A stretch of DNA of 64,000 nucleotides, from positions 92,203,975 through 92,267,974 of the forward strand of contig OX465285.1 in the NCBI GenBank assembly GCA_949987705.1, read 5' to 3'. Of the stretch, positions 23,102 to 34,680 are shown one piece after another. Both the position numbers and the translations under genes were made by a program. Within the stretch, counting starts at the first letter, position 1. Each line of letters starts with the position of its first letter. This DNA is from Thereva unica. Its lineage: Eukaryota > Arthropoda > Insecta > Diptera > Therevidae. The notes under the pieces were generated by a model that saw nothing but the letters and a program-made list of their open reading frames with translations, made no database searches and had not been told where the DNA came from.

Positions 23102-25310
23102 CAACCTGACTAGAATATACTTCTCCTATAACGTGTAGGGCGTGGTTGAAAGCTTCCCTAATAAGCATGCCTGCTGTAATAAATATGAAGTGACGAACGA
23201 AATCTGTCAAGCTGCTAAAGATTTGTCTCCTGAGCCTACAATATTCGTTTGGGAATGGGTGAAGGCTGAATATGGCTTCAAGGTCTACTTATAAAGTATG
23301 TTACCTTCTTCCTTAAATAGAAAATCTCCCCAAGCTCTTTTCCTTAATGTAATGTCCACGTCAATTCTATTTGCAGGTTTCGAGACGTGACTTAATCAAA
23401 ATTTCATTGTTCAATGGTCCAGCTAACAACATTACGATTAAATCAGGGATTCATTTAAGGATTTAATCACCCTAGGGCTATTATGAAAGTTCTATCAACT
23501 TAAAAAATAGATTTAATATAGACAAACCTATGTTTTCAACAGTCTGATCCCATCCAGATTTCAATAAACCCAATAATTCTATTCAAAAACTGGTAGAAAA
23601 AATTCCCATTAAAATAGAATCTACCTAAAGCACTTCTTTTCTTTACTCTACATTTCTTTTTATCCCAAGTCAATAATCAGTATTTGCATAAGAACCATTT
23701 CCCCCCGGTTCTTATCCCGAGGTTTCTCAACTGTCTTCGGTGCTCCCCCCGTATACAGCGCGGGAGAGATTCCAGCATTGTAAAGCCCCACCCAGCATCA
23801 TCCCAATTGCACCATTCCGGTTCATATAGAAAACGTTGCATAGTTCTGCTCCTCAATGCCTCGATACCAAGCAAACTGCTCCTTTGTGACTCTATGTCTG
23901 TAATCCTGTTCCCTTTGCATTGTCACCCCCGAAATGCAAACAGAAAGACAAAATCGAAAAAATTATCCTTCTGCAATTGAAGTGTACAAGAGGCGTTACA
24001 TTCGGTGGCGGGCACCACCAGGATCAGAACAGAAAAAGGAAAAGCTACCAGGAAAAATTGCGCAGGATAACAAAAAAAAAAAAAAAGGATAAAACTCAAA
24101 CAGCGAAAATTTTTACAACAGCTTCAGATTTTCTCCTTCTATGGGGGAGACACTGTTCTTTTCTCCTTAGAACAGGGGGGATTTCATATTTCACTTCTTT
24201 TGTTGGTTGTGCGGGGGGCGGAGAAAGTACCGCAGACTTGAAACTTGTGCATCGTCAAAAGCAAGGGTGCGGCGCGGGTCCAAGGACGACGAGTGCTAGT
24301 GCTCTGAACTAGCTCCATCATAATAGGAGAGTTCCTTCGAATCCTTCCGCAGCCCACACACACATCATTTCGCTATTAGACGAGAATGTGCTTCAAGTTT
24401 GCAAACTCTTCGTTACTTTGATGTCGGGGTCGATAGGGCGGATGCTGTTTATTGCTCCTTTTTTCGTCCCTTTTCTCTCTGTTAAATCCTTTTTGGGATT
24501 CTTGGGGGGCTTTCGGTATTCGTGTCGATCGGGGCAACCTCATTCCTGCATAGAGAAAACCAGAAGCACTTTTCATTTTCTCTAGTGATTTTCGGTAACT
24601 GGAATCGGACTTTGTGGCCAAATTTTCCAACTGAGTTCCTGCCATGTTATAATTTTCAATTTTCCTTCCAGGGGCATATTTGGCTGCAATAAAATTGCCT
24701 GAAATGGGCTCAAGATTTACTGGTGTAGAAGGCAGGATGTGATGTTGGGATTTCGTCTGAATGCAGATTTTGATTTTAATTTATTGTCACCAAATTTCTA
24801 GTGTTAGTGTTAACGTAGCCCCCCCGTGTGGCATAAAATTCGAGACTAGCTAGCTTAGAATTTAGATTTACCAACATTCCCCGCCGGCTATGATTTATGC
24901 GGATTATGAACCACACAAAGTTACGCTTCAGGAAGGAGTGAGCACAATTTTGTGATTACGACCATCGGTTTTATGCCATATCATTGGATGTTGGCCAAAG
25001 ATTCAACTAATATATGCGGATAACAGTCGAGCCAAATACTATTATATATTCTAGAAAGAAACAAAGTGCCAGAGTAGTATTCATAGTGAATCGACACATG
25101 ATATTGATTTTAGGATCGTAAGTAAAATACTTTGTTTCGAAGAATATATTGTCGTGGATCTAGATTAAATTGAAAATGGAAAAATACTTTAAATAATTCT
25201 TCTTTCTGGCAGTCCAATCAAGGTAGTATTAAATGGCATCAAATCTGAACCCCCAAGTCTTCCAGGGTACTTCAGGGCTCAATTCGATCACCCACTCTTT
25301 AGAGCGTGAA
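23102..25310. other. No recognisable gene
   Basis: AT-rich sequence with GC-richer islands at 23.68-23.85 and 24.0-24.6 kb. An 89-codon reverse-strand ORF (24645-24376, starting MAGTQLENLATKSDSSYRKS, lysine/arginine/serine-rich) and a 65-codon one (23874-23677) have unremarkable composition and no family match. I would not call either a gene. Confidence 0.35.
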
Positions 25311-25311
25311 A

Positions 25312-25428
25312 GTTTTGATTTAGCATAACCAATAGACCAGTTCTCCTTTGATTGCGAAGGTGAAGCAGTATTTGGCGTGAGTAGTACTCAGTTGGGGGAC
25401 CGCTGGATGAAAAGACACTCGAGTAATT
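25312..25428 (+). pseudogene. 5S rRNA-like pseudogene, copy C
   Basis: CAATAGACCAGTTCTCCTTT, then GATTGCGAAGGTGAAGCAGT, then GTAGTACTCAGTTGGGGGAC and CGCTGG follow the order and spacing of insect 5S rRNA (GGTTCTCGTCCGAT..., GAA.TTAAGCAGCGT, GGTTAGTACTTAGATGGGGG ACCGC). It is diverged enough that transcription or function is unlikely. An R1-clade retrotransposon relic begins immediately downstream (about 25430). Confidence 0.75.
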
Positions 25429-25429
25429 C

Positions 25430-26300
25430 GGCTTCAGAAAGTCAAGGTCGACAACTTATACAGTCAACATGGTGGTGGACGTAGCAAGAGCCGCCATAGA
25501 GAAAAATTACTGCTGCGCACTGATAACTCTCGACTTTAAAAAATGCTTTCAACTCAGTGAGATAGAGCAAAATCAGAGGCGTTCGATCAAGCTAGGCACA
25601 CCAAAGTACCTAGTGCGAGTAGTTAGCAAATGGAGAAAGCTAGTGTTCATAAGGATCAAAGGGGGGAGGGAACAGATCATCCACTCACAGCCCGCTCTGA
25701 GGTACTTGGGAATGATAAACCACCGGAGGCTGAATTTCAAAGCGCATTTGTAGGGCGCGGCTGACAAAGTGTCTGCGATTTGTGCAGCACTCGCAAGAAG
25801 GTTTCCCAGTGTGTGTAGCAGCGTTAAACAGGACTGCAAACAGTAGGAAATGGAGGGCCGCATATAGGTTAAGTGAACTTCGCGCTTGCTGCGTATACAG
25901 CACCACGTTCGACGATACGGCGTGCGAGAGAGAGCATGCGTTTCTATGACCCAGAATATGGTATAGGGGATCAAAGAAAGGTACGGCGGCAGATTGTGCG
26001 CTACGAGTCCGTAAGGAAATGACAAGGGAAGTGGGACGTGTAGGTAAAGGGTCATTGGACCAACAGACTTATCCCTAACGTCGAAATATAGGCTACGAAG
26101 GAACGTTGGGCAGTGAGTTACAACCTCAAGCAGTTCCTGAGTGAACATGGGGGTATGGCAAATACCTCCACCGTTTTGGGCACGATAATTCACCGTTGTG
26201 CGATGGAAGAAGACACAGATCACGTTTTCTTTACCTGCTCTAGATTCGCCTCTGAAAGGGCAGAACTAGAAGAAATGGCCGAGGCGGCCTAACGCACGAA
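25430..26300 (+). mobile_element. R1-clade non-LTR retrotransposon relic, 5'-truncated
   Basis: RT motifs begin at GFRKSRSTTYTVNMVVDVAR (with frame interruptions) and AAIEKNYCCALITLDFKKCF, then LGTPKYLVRVVSKW, QPALRYLGMINHRRLNFKAH and a DKVSAICAALARRF segment. Next are NRTANSRKWRAAYRLSELRA (about 25830-25890) and the C-terminal AMEEDTDHVFFTCSRFASER zinc-knuckle region (about 26195-26260). The wording (RTANSRKWRAAYRLS, HVFF.CSRFASER.ELE) is characteristic of R1-clade elements. It is deleted internally, including the catalytic Asp-Asp block, and frameshifted. A sister copy lies at 51.72-52.86 kb. It starts directly after 5S-like sequence. Confidence 0.82.
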
Positions 26301-26403
26301 AATATCCTAGTTTACGAGTTTTAAATGAAAAAGATGAATTGAAAACTCTAAACAGGTGATTTCAAACAATTTCTGTAATGCCACGTAATGTCTAGCTTTT
26401 GCT

Positions 26404-26861
26404 AGGTAGCGGGTCACTTTGGACAGACAGTGTGAAGTTACAGGCGCCAGCAGTAATTTTGTGTCTGAGGAAAAGCCTTTCGTGGTTATTGTTTGGTCTT
26501 AAAACTTTTCACGGTTCTTGTTGTTGGATGAAAGCTTTTCGAAAGCTAAAAAGTTTCATAATGGTTGTTGCTGTTGTTGGCTGACTAGTCGAAATTATTG
26601 AAAACAACCACGTGACAACCACGAAGTCTGCGATGATATGGCCAGACAGTTCGATGATCAAGTGCTGCTGACTTAAACGAGTGTACTTCCCTTGAGTGTA
26701 ACTTCCACCAGGCGTAACTACATTCAAAAGAAAAAAACTGCAACGAGATCGGAACTTAAAGCTCAAGAAAAAACAACCACGAAAAGCTTTTAGATCAACA
26801 GCAATAACTACGAAAAGCTTTCACTCAGAAACTGGTGTCAGTCCAAAGTGACCCGCTACCT
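26404..26861. mobile_element. 458-bp TIR element (MITE)
   Basis: The ends are AGGTAGCGGGTCACTTTGGA at the left and its complement at the right (TCCAAAGTGACCCGCTACCT), a perfect 20-bp inverted repeat that continues with mismatches (CAGACAG against CTGACAC). The interior holds many AAGCTTTTCG/CGAAAAGCTT, AACAACCACG and CGTGGTT words in both orientations, so much of the element is self-complementary. There is no transposase. The flanks (TTTTGCT and ACTAGTTT) give no clear TSD, so the superfamily is unassigned. Confidence 0.85.
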
Positions 26862-29800
26862 ACTAGTTTTGTAATATGCTATTTATTGTTACTAGATACA
26901 CAGTAAGAGAGAGATTACTCCTACTTGTGGTGTAGCTTTCTTGGTGAATTTGATTACCATTTTGATTTTTAAATTCGGTTGGATTTTTTTCTTGAGCTCA
27001 ACATAGCCGCCAGCCATTGCCTAAGCCTTGCTTCTACGTTTAGGGATAGGAGAGGCTCTCGAGTCGATTGAATCCATACATTCTTTAATGCGCTTTCTAT
27101 GCCTAAGAAAGATTCGAGTGTGTATTGCTTATAATGTAGGGTCTTTTCGATAGTTCTCATCTCAGCTCGTGCAAAGCTTTTTGTTTCAGTGGATCTACTT
27201 CTGAGATAGGCATGTTAAACTGGAAACAGTAAGGTCACATCTAACTTAATAATCCTACGTGTATCCATATCTCTCACAAGAATAATGCTCTCATTCTCAT
27301 CCACAATTATTATCTCGAAAACGAAAATCACCATCTCCCTTTTTCCTTTAAAACTTTTTTTGTTTTTTTCCAAAAATAACTCACAATAGTCTCAAGGATA
27401 TTTTCAAGTAAAGTAATCAAAATTTCGCCTTAAGCATTTCAAAGGAAAAGACAAAACCTCACACCTTAATTCACCTTTTGCTTCCGTTATTTTTTTTTGA
27501 TATCCTTTATGTATATATGTACATATTTATATATTTTTCATGAATTTCTTTATCTCTTTCTCTCGAAGGTTCCTGATCTTGACCTTTTTATCGTTTAGAA
27601 TAAAACACGTTAATGAGCAATTGTATATTTTATTTTTTTTCTCCTTAAAAATTATACATTTGCTGTAGCTATTAAGGATTTAACTTATGGAAAAGGTAAT
27701 GACTCCTGGTTGCCTTGGTCTTTAAGGATTCGTTTTTGTTTTCTTTCGACGAGGAAAAAAATGGAAATTAAGAAAACGTTGAAAATTTATAATCTTCCCT
27801 TTGGCTATTTAATTATCCTTTTTATCTTGAGCAATTACTTACGATGTAGCAGTTTTTTTCCTTTCGTTTTTTGGATTGTTCATTTTTTTTTGTGTGTGTT
27901 GCTAAGGATAAAAGTTTTGCATTTAAAATAAAGTCAGAAGCTGGACTTTTCTCCCAGTGTGATAATTTTGTGAGCTTTAAAAGTATTTTCATTATCAACA
28001 AGGGAAAGAAATTGAAAAGTTATTGGCATTTTGTTGCACAGGACAAGAACATCTAGAAAAAAAGTTGTTTTTTATTTAGCTTCAACACAACAAAAAATTA
28101 AATTTAAAAATAAACACAATTTCGTCCTCTATGTGTACATTTTATCCTTATCCTTATTTCATTTTTTTTTTTTATATTTTTTATATGCATGTTGCCATTT
28201 TTGTTTAAGAAACTTTCATTTCTAAGTCTGTTTTCGTAAAAAACAAGGGGATGACATCCCTTCAAGAAGAATAGTTCGTATAAAGAAAAGGAGAAAAGGA
28301 AATTGAATTTGCTCGGATATCCTTTTTGTCGGAAAGGCCGCAGGAGCACAGCATTATTGTTGCCGGTGGTCATTGTCCATGTTCATTCCTTTGTATTGTC
28401 TGAACGAGGGGCAATCATATGTTAATGGAGACAAGAAGGAATATACCATCTCATCTACAAAAAACCACCGAAAAAAAGGATATGACTACATATACACACA
28501 AAAAATAAACATATATATCTAAGAAAACAAGATAGCAGAAAAGCACATTTATTGTTCCCTTTTTCGGGGAGATTGAATGTCTAAAGGGGGTTTTGGTGGA
28601 GTACGATGGGGGATTGGAACAGACCAAGGAACCCTTTCTCGTTTGTCGTATACATACCTACATATATACATATCCTTCCGAAAATTCACTAGAAGGACAT
28701 GATTGTGATTTTCTTAAAAGCTTTGCTCTCTGTGAAACTTTTTAATATTAAATTGCAAGAGTCACAATCAAATTTCAAATCAAAATCAGAAAAGGGCAGT
28801 CCTAGAGTCCTGTATGCCACACAAAACAATTTTCATGGGCGAAATAGAAAATGTCTTATGCAGGCATTCAGTAGTTAATGGATTTTTTTTTTGATAGTAC
28901 CATAGAGGGTTCTGTTTGAAGCAGCATGGCGGTTAGGTATGGCCATTCTTTTTATGGTAGCTAATCACATGAAACCAACTTGGTTTAATATTCCCCTTTT
29001 AGTTGGTTATTCAGTTGAGCTTCTTGGACGTGCTGTTTGGGTTAAGTATTTTTGTTGCATTAGGTTCTGGTCACAATTCTTGGCAGAACATTCTGTTTTA
29101 GATGGATTTTAAGTGGGTCGACTGAAGTAGCATGGACGGTGATTGTCACAATGCATGCAATATTGATAAGGAAAGATTATGAGATTTTTGGGGAGAAATT
29201 GAACTAGTCCAAGGTTCTTAATTTCCTTCGAATGCAAACAGATTTAGAGCATCATTTTAATGGTGTCACTGGATAGAATATATAACTATCTGAACTGCCT
29301 ACAACAACGAACTAAGAAGATCAAAAGGCGTAGCAGTTCGTTTATAAAAACTATAATAAAATACCACAGTAAAATACTTTAGTAAAAAAAAGTAGTTACA
29401 GGCTCAACCGACCCTATACCCAGTTTGTCCTGATCACGTGGAAGTATGCCCTAGAAATATGAGGTTTAGGGGTGTAGTACAACAGGGGAAAGGGGTTGAA
29501 CAAGACTTGGAGGACTCCTACGGATCTTTCAAAACTGCGACGTCGTCTGGTCCCAAGTCCAGGGTTTGAAAGGAGGAGGGTAGTCGACCTGCCGAATTGA
29601 CCGGAATCGGAAAACCGAAGAAATGGATATACACGAATTTACTTTAGAAATAATGCTACTCGGAGTCCATTGTAGTGTGTGCAGTGGAGTTGTGTGAATT
29701 CATTCGTGACTCGATCTATTTAACCCTATTGGTAACAATTTATACAAAAATTGTCTCATCAATGCAAAAAATGGACTTAAAGGGTTAAAATGAATGTATT

Positions 29801-30195
29801 CCTCTGTCCCTCGAGATTCGGGGTTGGCTTTGGGTGGGTGATAGTGCAGGTTTACACGCTCATACCAAGAGTAGTAGGACATTATTTTTGAAGTGGTAAA
29901 TTTAAACATTCACAATCGAAACTCCGAGCTTCCCCTTACACGAGCAAGCCAATGTCTATATCGCACGGCTTCATGGATTTTGAAACAATATAAAACCAAC
30001 TCGGTGTTTCTAGACCACGAGTTCATCTGAGTTTCCTCACACACGGGGAGGGTTTGTCTGGACTCGGTATCATTTGGACTTGCTCGGGTGTGGGGCCGTG
30101 AGAGATGTAAGATCCTTCATCCATGCCGACGGGGGCAGCAATCTATATGTTCTTCATTCGGCCTCGGCTCGAACACAACTTTTTAATCTAGGCTG
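26862..30195. other. AT-rich gene-free block; dense AAGGAT/ATCCTT at 27.39-28.68 kb
   Basis: No coding gene is recognisable. Between 27394 and 28677 the hexamer AAGGAT or its complement occurs eleven times (27394, 27502, 27674, 27724, 27815, 27904, 28144, 28150, 28319, 28476, 28672). At the local base composition about one would be expected. The 29.4-30.2 kb part is less AT-rich and may hold old TE sequence. An unidentified repeat word shared with 19.52 kb lies at 29404-29427. Confidence 0.45.
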
Positions 30196-30198
30196 ATC

Positions 30199-30480
30199 CT
30201 ACTTTTTTATGTAAAAAACCAAGATTAGGAGTCACTCTTTGTATTACCAGTCCGTCGTGTCATTCAGGTCATGATGCAATTTTCAGTAGTAAGCTTGGTT
30301 TGAAGGATAGAAAATGGATAGAAAAGATTAGAGGCGGTTTAGAGCTGCTCAAGGAAATGTCGATGAACCTTACCTTTGAACTCTAAAAACTTGTACGAGT
30401 TCGGAAATACTGAATGCGGAAGAAGTGATCATTCCACAGCAGATCCTCCGTTTAAGTTACCCCTAGGCTATTAAGATTTG
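30199..30480 (-). mobile_element. Jockey-like element 3' end, internally deleted
   Basis: The reverse complement reads GCCTAGGGGTAACTTAAACG, GAGGATCTGC, then jumps to GCATTCAGTATTTCCGAACT, CGTACAAG, GAGTTCAAAGGTAAGGTTCA and finally GGACTGGTAATACAAAGAGT, GACTCCTAATCTT and an A-rich end. These segments match the plus-strand element at about 7070-7100 and 7535-7770. The region between (about 430 bp in that copy) is missing. It faces a second, plus-strand 3' end at 30590-30835. Confidence 0.82.
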
Positions 30481-30589
30481 AGTCATCTGTTAGATTCTCT
30501 TCTACCACTAGAAGGCTAGAACATGGAGCATGATCAAACTGATCAGTGTTAATCCATAGCATCATGAGCTACTGCAGATAAACTGTTTT

Positions 30590-30835
30590 GCTTTTAACGT
30601 AGCGCCTGCTCTATGGAATATTCTTCCACAGTCAGTATTTCCGAGATATTATGCATATATTCATACATCATCCCAGAGTTCAAACATAGGATGCATTGCC
30701 ACCTGAAACTGTATTTTAAAGCTTACACATCCTCTTATAATCCTCCAAATTAAACTTACTACTAAACATTGTACTAAGACCTAAATGGCAAGTAATACAA
30801 AAGTACGATTCCTAAGCTCTAGTTATCCGCAAAAA
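30590..30835 (+). mobile_element. Jockey-like element 3' end, plus copy
   Basis: CTTCCACAGTCAGTATTTCC (with an insertion), CCAGAGTTCAAACATAGGAT, AATTAAACTTACTACTAAAC, ATTGTACTAAGACCTAAATG and CGATTCCTAAGCTC follow the 3' end of the element at 7530-7765. Diverged and non-coding. Confidence 0.75.
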
Positions 30836-33470
30836 AATGTTCGAAAATTCTATTTCATTTAAAGCGAAACAATTTAAACCGACACAAACCAAACAAACTT
30901 ATTCAGCATAATGATCATCCCCTTAAGAACTAACACAAACAAAAATCTGTAAATTTCTACTAAGCCATTGATGTACAATAATCCATGTTTCCTTTAATAA
31001 AAAATAACCTTAAAACCCCCTAAATGTCCCCCCTTAAGCAGCATTCCGTGCACACAAACTTCCAATAAACAATCACCCTCCTCTGCTTAACAGCAGTCGC
31101 CCGCAATCCCCCGCAAAAAAAAAACAGGAGCAGCATCTGATCCTTACACAAAACGAAAAAGGAACTGCAAATTCCACAACCTACCCTCAAATTAAAAAAA
31201 AGCGGAACAAATACACTCCAAGCAATTCCATTCTTCCTTTACCCACTTTATATCCTTGTCGGTGTGAAATTAAACAAATATCGGCACGAGTAAAGTCGTT
31301 TAGGTGTCAAATATTTAAAAAAAAAAAAAAAGGAGCACAAGAATGAAGGGAAGAAAAAAAAACACGCCGGAACCCCCATAAAACCACCCCCGAATCTCCG
31401 CAGTCCCATTGAGCAAAAAAACTGTTCAAATATTAAAAATTAAATGAAACACGAACGTAATGAAATTCCTTCCCGTAATGCTGGGTGGGCGCCCATTTAA
31501 GGATTCAGGACCTCGGAGCACTTCCTGACAGCAGGCAATTTTAAGGATTTTCAGGCCAACCCCTCCTGGATTCTCTTTGAGTGTTTTATGTCACTTGCAA
31601 TCGAATGAAGACGAAGGACTTGAAAATTGTAACTGGACATAAAATTTCCAATTTGTTATGTTCCTTTAAGGAAAAAAAAATCGAGAAAAAGAGAAGACAG
31701 GACGAAAAAAAAAATAAATAGCAACAACAACACCAACAACAATTTCACGAAGAACCGGGTGAAAAAAAGGAGCAAGGATCCCTCGTCTTGTGATGGTTGA
31801 AAATATTGCATATGAAGCGATTCAAGTTGCCTTTTTTCGCCACAAGGATGATTTATGCTGTGTGGATGTGTTTTAGTAGGATGGAAGGATATAAATTTCG
31901 GGAATGAACATTTCAATCACATTTTATGGAAGGATATTCGATTCCGCTGGTGAAATTATTTACGACATATCCTGCAGCCACTTCATCTGGTATGCTCTCG
32001 GAGATGTGCCCGGGAATATCCTGGCGAAACGGAGGCCATATATAGGCTGCAGATGGTTTATATGCGCGAAAAGGAGGCAAGGATTTCTCACAATTCAAAA
32101 AAGATAGTTTTATAACGATAAAAAATTAACTGTTTTCCTATATTTTATTGGTTTGCGCACACACATACTCATAAAATCAAAAGAAAAAATCCTTTTTAGA
32201 CAAAATAAAAACACACACCGTATACGTAAGGCGAAAGATCCTTTACGATGGATAAGATAGCGTCTTACTCCTCTCTAGAATGTATAAGAAGGATATTGAA
32301 ACAATCGATTGATGGATTCCATGAAGAAGTGATTTTACACGGCGAAAAAAAGGAAGAAATTTTCTTTGAAAAATTTTCAATTGTAAAGATTTTCCGCTGT
32401 CAATAACTTTCGCTTCTTGTACTGTGTTGATAAGAGGATAAAGGATATGTAAGAGAGGAAATTTCACTTTACAATTTTCGTCTAGAGATTTTTTATTTTC
32501 ACATTTTTTTGCGTGCTCTCGTTTTTCGGTTTTTTTTTTATTTTTTTTTTTTATTTTTATTTTATTTTTTTATTTTATTTTGGAAGTGTTACTTGTGAAT
32601 CCTTTAGAGGAGAATATTGTACGGATTTGTTTGTATTTACATTCTTACGCCTCTCAAGCTTCAAGCGCTTTACAATAAAAGAAATCGCGAATGAAGTAGT
32701 GTAAGGGGAGTATTTCGAAGTTAAATTTTGATTGCAAGTGTGTACGCGTATTTATTTTAATAAAGATAATTTGTTTTTTAGATGGGTTTCATAAAAGCCT
32801 TTTAGTGACTGTCAATAAGTCAATTGTACAAATCTAACCTCATCTAGTCCTTTGAAACCACAATGAATAATTCTCCAAATAAACTGCCGTTTCTTGTGTC
32901 TTTTGACAAAAGTTCGTTTTCAGCTTCGAATCTACCGAAACAGGCCGAGAAATTGTAAAGCTCCCTGCAGTATTAGTGATTATGAGGTTCGAAAGACTGA
33001 AAGAGTCATGCGATAGTCTAGTTTCTGGTACATCTGGGATAGTATGATCTGCCGTTGTTAAAATGTTCATTAATGACTTTTCAAAGAATTAGAAACCAAT
33101 TTTTTGAAGGATTGAAGCTTTGTTATAAAGGCGATCACTTCTAGAAATATATACATAAGTTCAGTTTGAATAGAATTTGGAAAGAATATAAAATTCATTT
33201 TAATTTTGCAACAACTTGTGGATAACTTCTTATTCTTCTGCTCCTTTAATCCCTCATAGAACATAGGGCGGAAGTGGATAACTGCTTTCTATTTATCTGT
33301 GAATCGAGGAATCAGAGATCCACTTCCAGTATAGAATACTTCCATCTGCAGATTGAGTTAAAACTATTGTCGAGATCGCACCTTCGATAGCACGCTTGTC
33401 AGGAATAATAATTTTGTATGATCTTTTCATTCTTAATCTGACTGAAATCTTGGTAGGAATCAATTAGCAC
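30836..33470. other. AT-rich gene-free block; dense AAGGAT/ATCCTT at 31.50-32.60 kb
   Basis: No gene recognised. Twelve AAGGAT/ATCCTT hexamers fall between 31499 and 32604 (31499, 31543, 31774, 31844, 31885, 31930, 32079, 32189, 32238, 32289, 32441, 32599). T-rich tracts lie at about 32520-32580. A short word at 33243-33276 (TTTAATCCCTC.TAG.ACAT then AGGGCGGAA) is shared with 44.95-44.99 kb, so it belongs to an unidentified repeat. The reverse-strand ORF at 33070-32840 shows no domain. Confidence 0.45.
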
Positions 33471-34095
33471 TTGAGATTACTTCTCAGCAGGTCATACCCT
33501 ACCATGAAAGACCCAATAGGAATACTTTTCATTAATGATGAGCAAACGCAAGAACAAGACAAGACTAATACGATTCAAACAAGTGTTCGACAAGCAGACG
33601 GCAATTCGTCACTTCTCTTCAACGTTGTGATCGAACCGATTATGCGTGAAGCCGTCGATGGACGGAGCGGAGTTCGACATGACGACAACCAATTTGTAAG
33701 CGACTTAATGTTCGACGCATAGCCCGGTCATACGGATTAAAAATCAACGCGGGAAAGACCAAAGTGTTCACAACGGACAGATCGAAAACCAGTGTTCACT
33801 TCGATGGAACCCAAATCGAACAAGCTCTTTCTCGAGGTCTTCCAAATGCGATGCTAGAGGCAAATTCTCAGTGTCTCATTCCGCAGTCGTTTCCTAAACG
33901 AGACAGTTTGACAATTCGATGTTTGACGAATGGATGATAACCGCTTGCAAAGTAGACTTCTCTGGCCAAACCGTCCGACATACTAGAGAATTGAGCGATC
34001 GGCACCGAAGAAAACCTGGCTAAAGAATATCGAGGACGACTTAAAGAATCAACGTGGCCAAAAATAGTCAAGATTGCAAACGAATCGTAAATTTA
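33471..34095 (+). mobile_element. RTE-like reverse transcriptase relic
   Basis: The frame reads VRQADGNSSLLFNVVIEPIM, REAVDGRSGVRHDDNQFVSD and LMFDA then a stop, continuing after the stop as SYGLKINAGKTKVFTTDRSK. This is the RT palm order 'VRQGD..S.LLFN...E..MRE......G......YADD' followed by 'GL.IN..KTK'. The Asp-Asp block is broken near 33715. Further down, an NLAKEYRGRLKESTWPKIV-like segment is reminiscent of an RTE C-terminus. Dead fragment. Confidence 0.72.
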
Positions 34096-34199
34096 TTCTT
34101 CGTTTTTTTTTTTCATTTTGCAACATACAATGTTTTTTTTTTCTTGTGAGTTATATTATTCTTAGGGAGTCCGTTTTTTACTATAATTTTTAACTTTAC

Positions 34200-34585
34200 A
34201 CCGAATACTATACCCGATAACATCATCACGAGATTTTGAATTGAAGAATTGTTTTTGGATCCGCCCCTGATTGACTAGGGGTACATAGAGCAACTCTTGA
34301 ATGAGGATTCTTACATAACAAAATTGCTTACACTTCAGTACTCGCCATCGCCAAAAATTCACAAATTGCTTGATCACCCGCCATATTCAACGGATTTAGT
34401 CCCCAGGAACTTTTTTTCTATATACTCAGCTTAAGCTGAGGTTCAAAATACAGAGATTTTCATTAAACGAGGAACTATCGCAAGCTTAAATTCCTATTTA
34501 GTAGAACAAGACTCCAACTAGTATACAGAAGGACTAAAAGAGTTAAATCAGTGCTAGTAAACACATTTTAACTTGAAAGGAGACT
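34200..34585 (+). pseudogene. Mariner transposase C-terminal relic
   Basis: In the plus strand SPSPKIHKLLDHPPYSTDLV then PRNFF (about 34340-34410) matches 'HPPYSPDLAP.D(Y/F)F' of mariner transposases. The last catalytic Asp position is Asn here. Downstream, YTEGLKELN...and NLKGDCC (about 34520-34585) match 'Y.DG...L...W.KCI...GDY'. Stops are present. No TIRs were identified for this copy. Confidence 0.7.
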
Positions 34586-34680
34586 GTTGCAAACTACATT
34601 TCACCAAAACTTCTTTTATCTATATGTGATTCAAAAATTTTCAAACAACCTTCATAATATCAACGTAATATATGTATTAT

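Noticed and set aside
31656..31916. 86-codon reverse-strand ORF
   Set aside because: A leucine/phenylalanine run from repetitive CAACAA and A-tract sequence; no domain or start context supports it.
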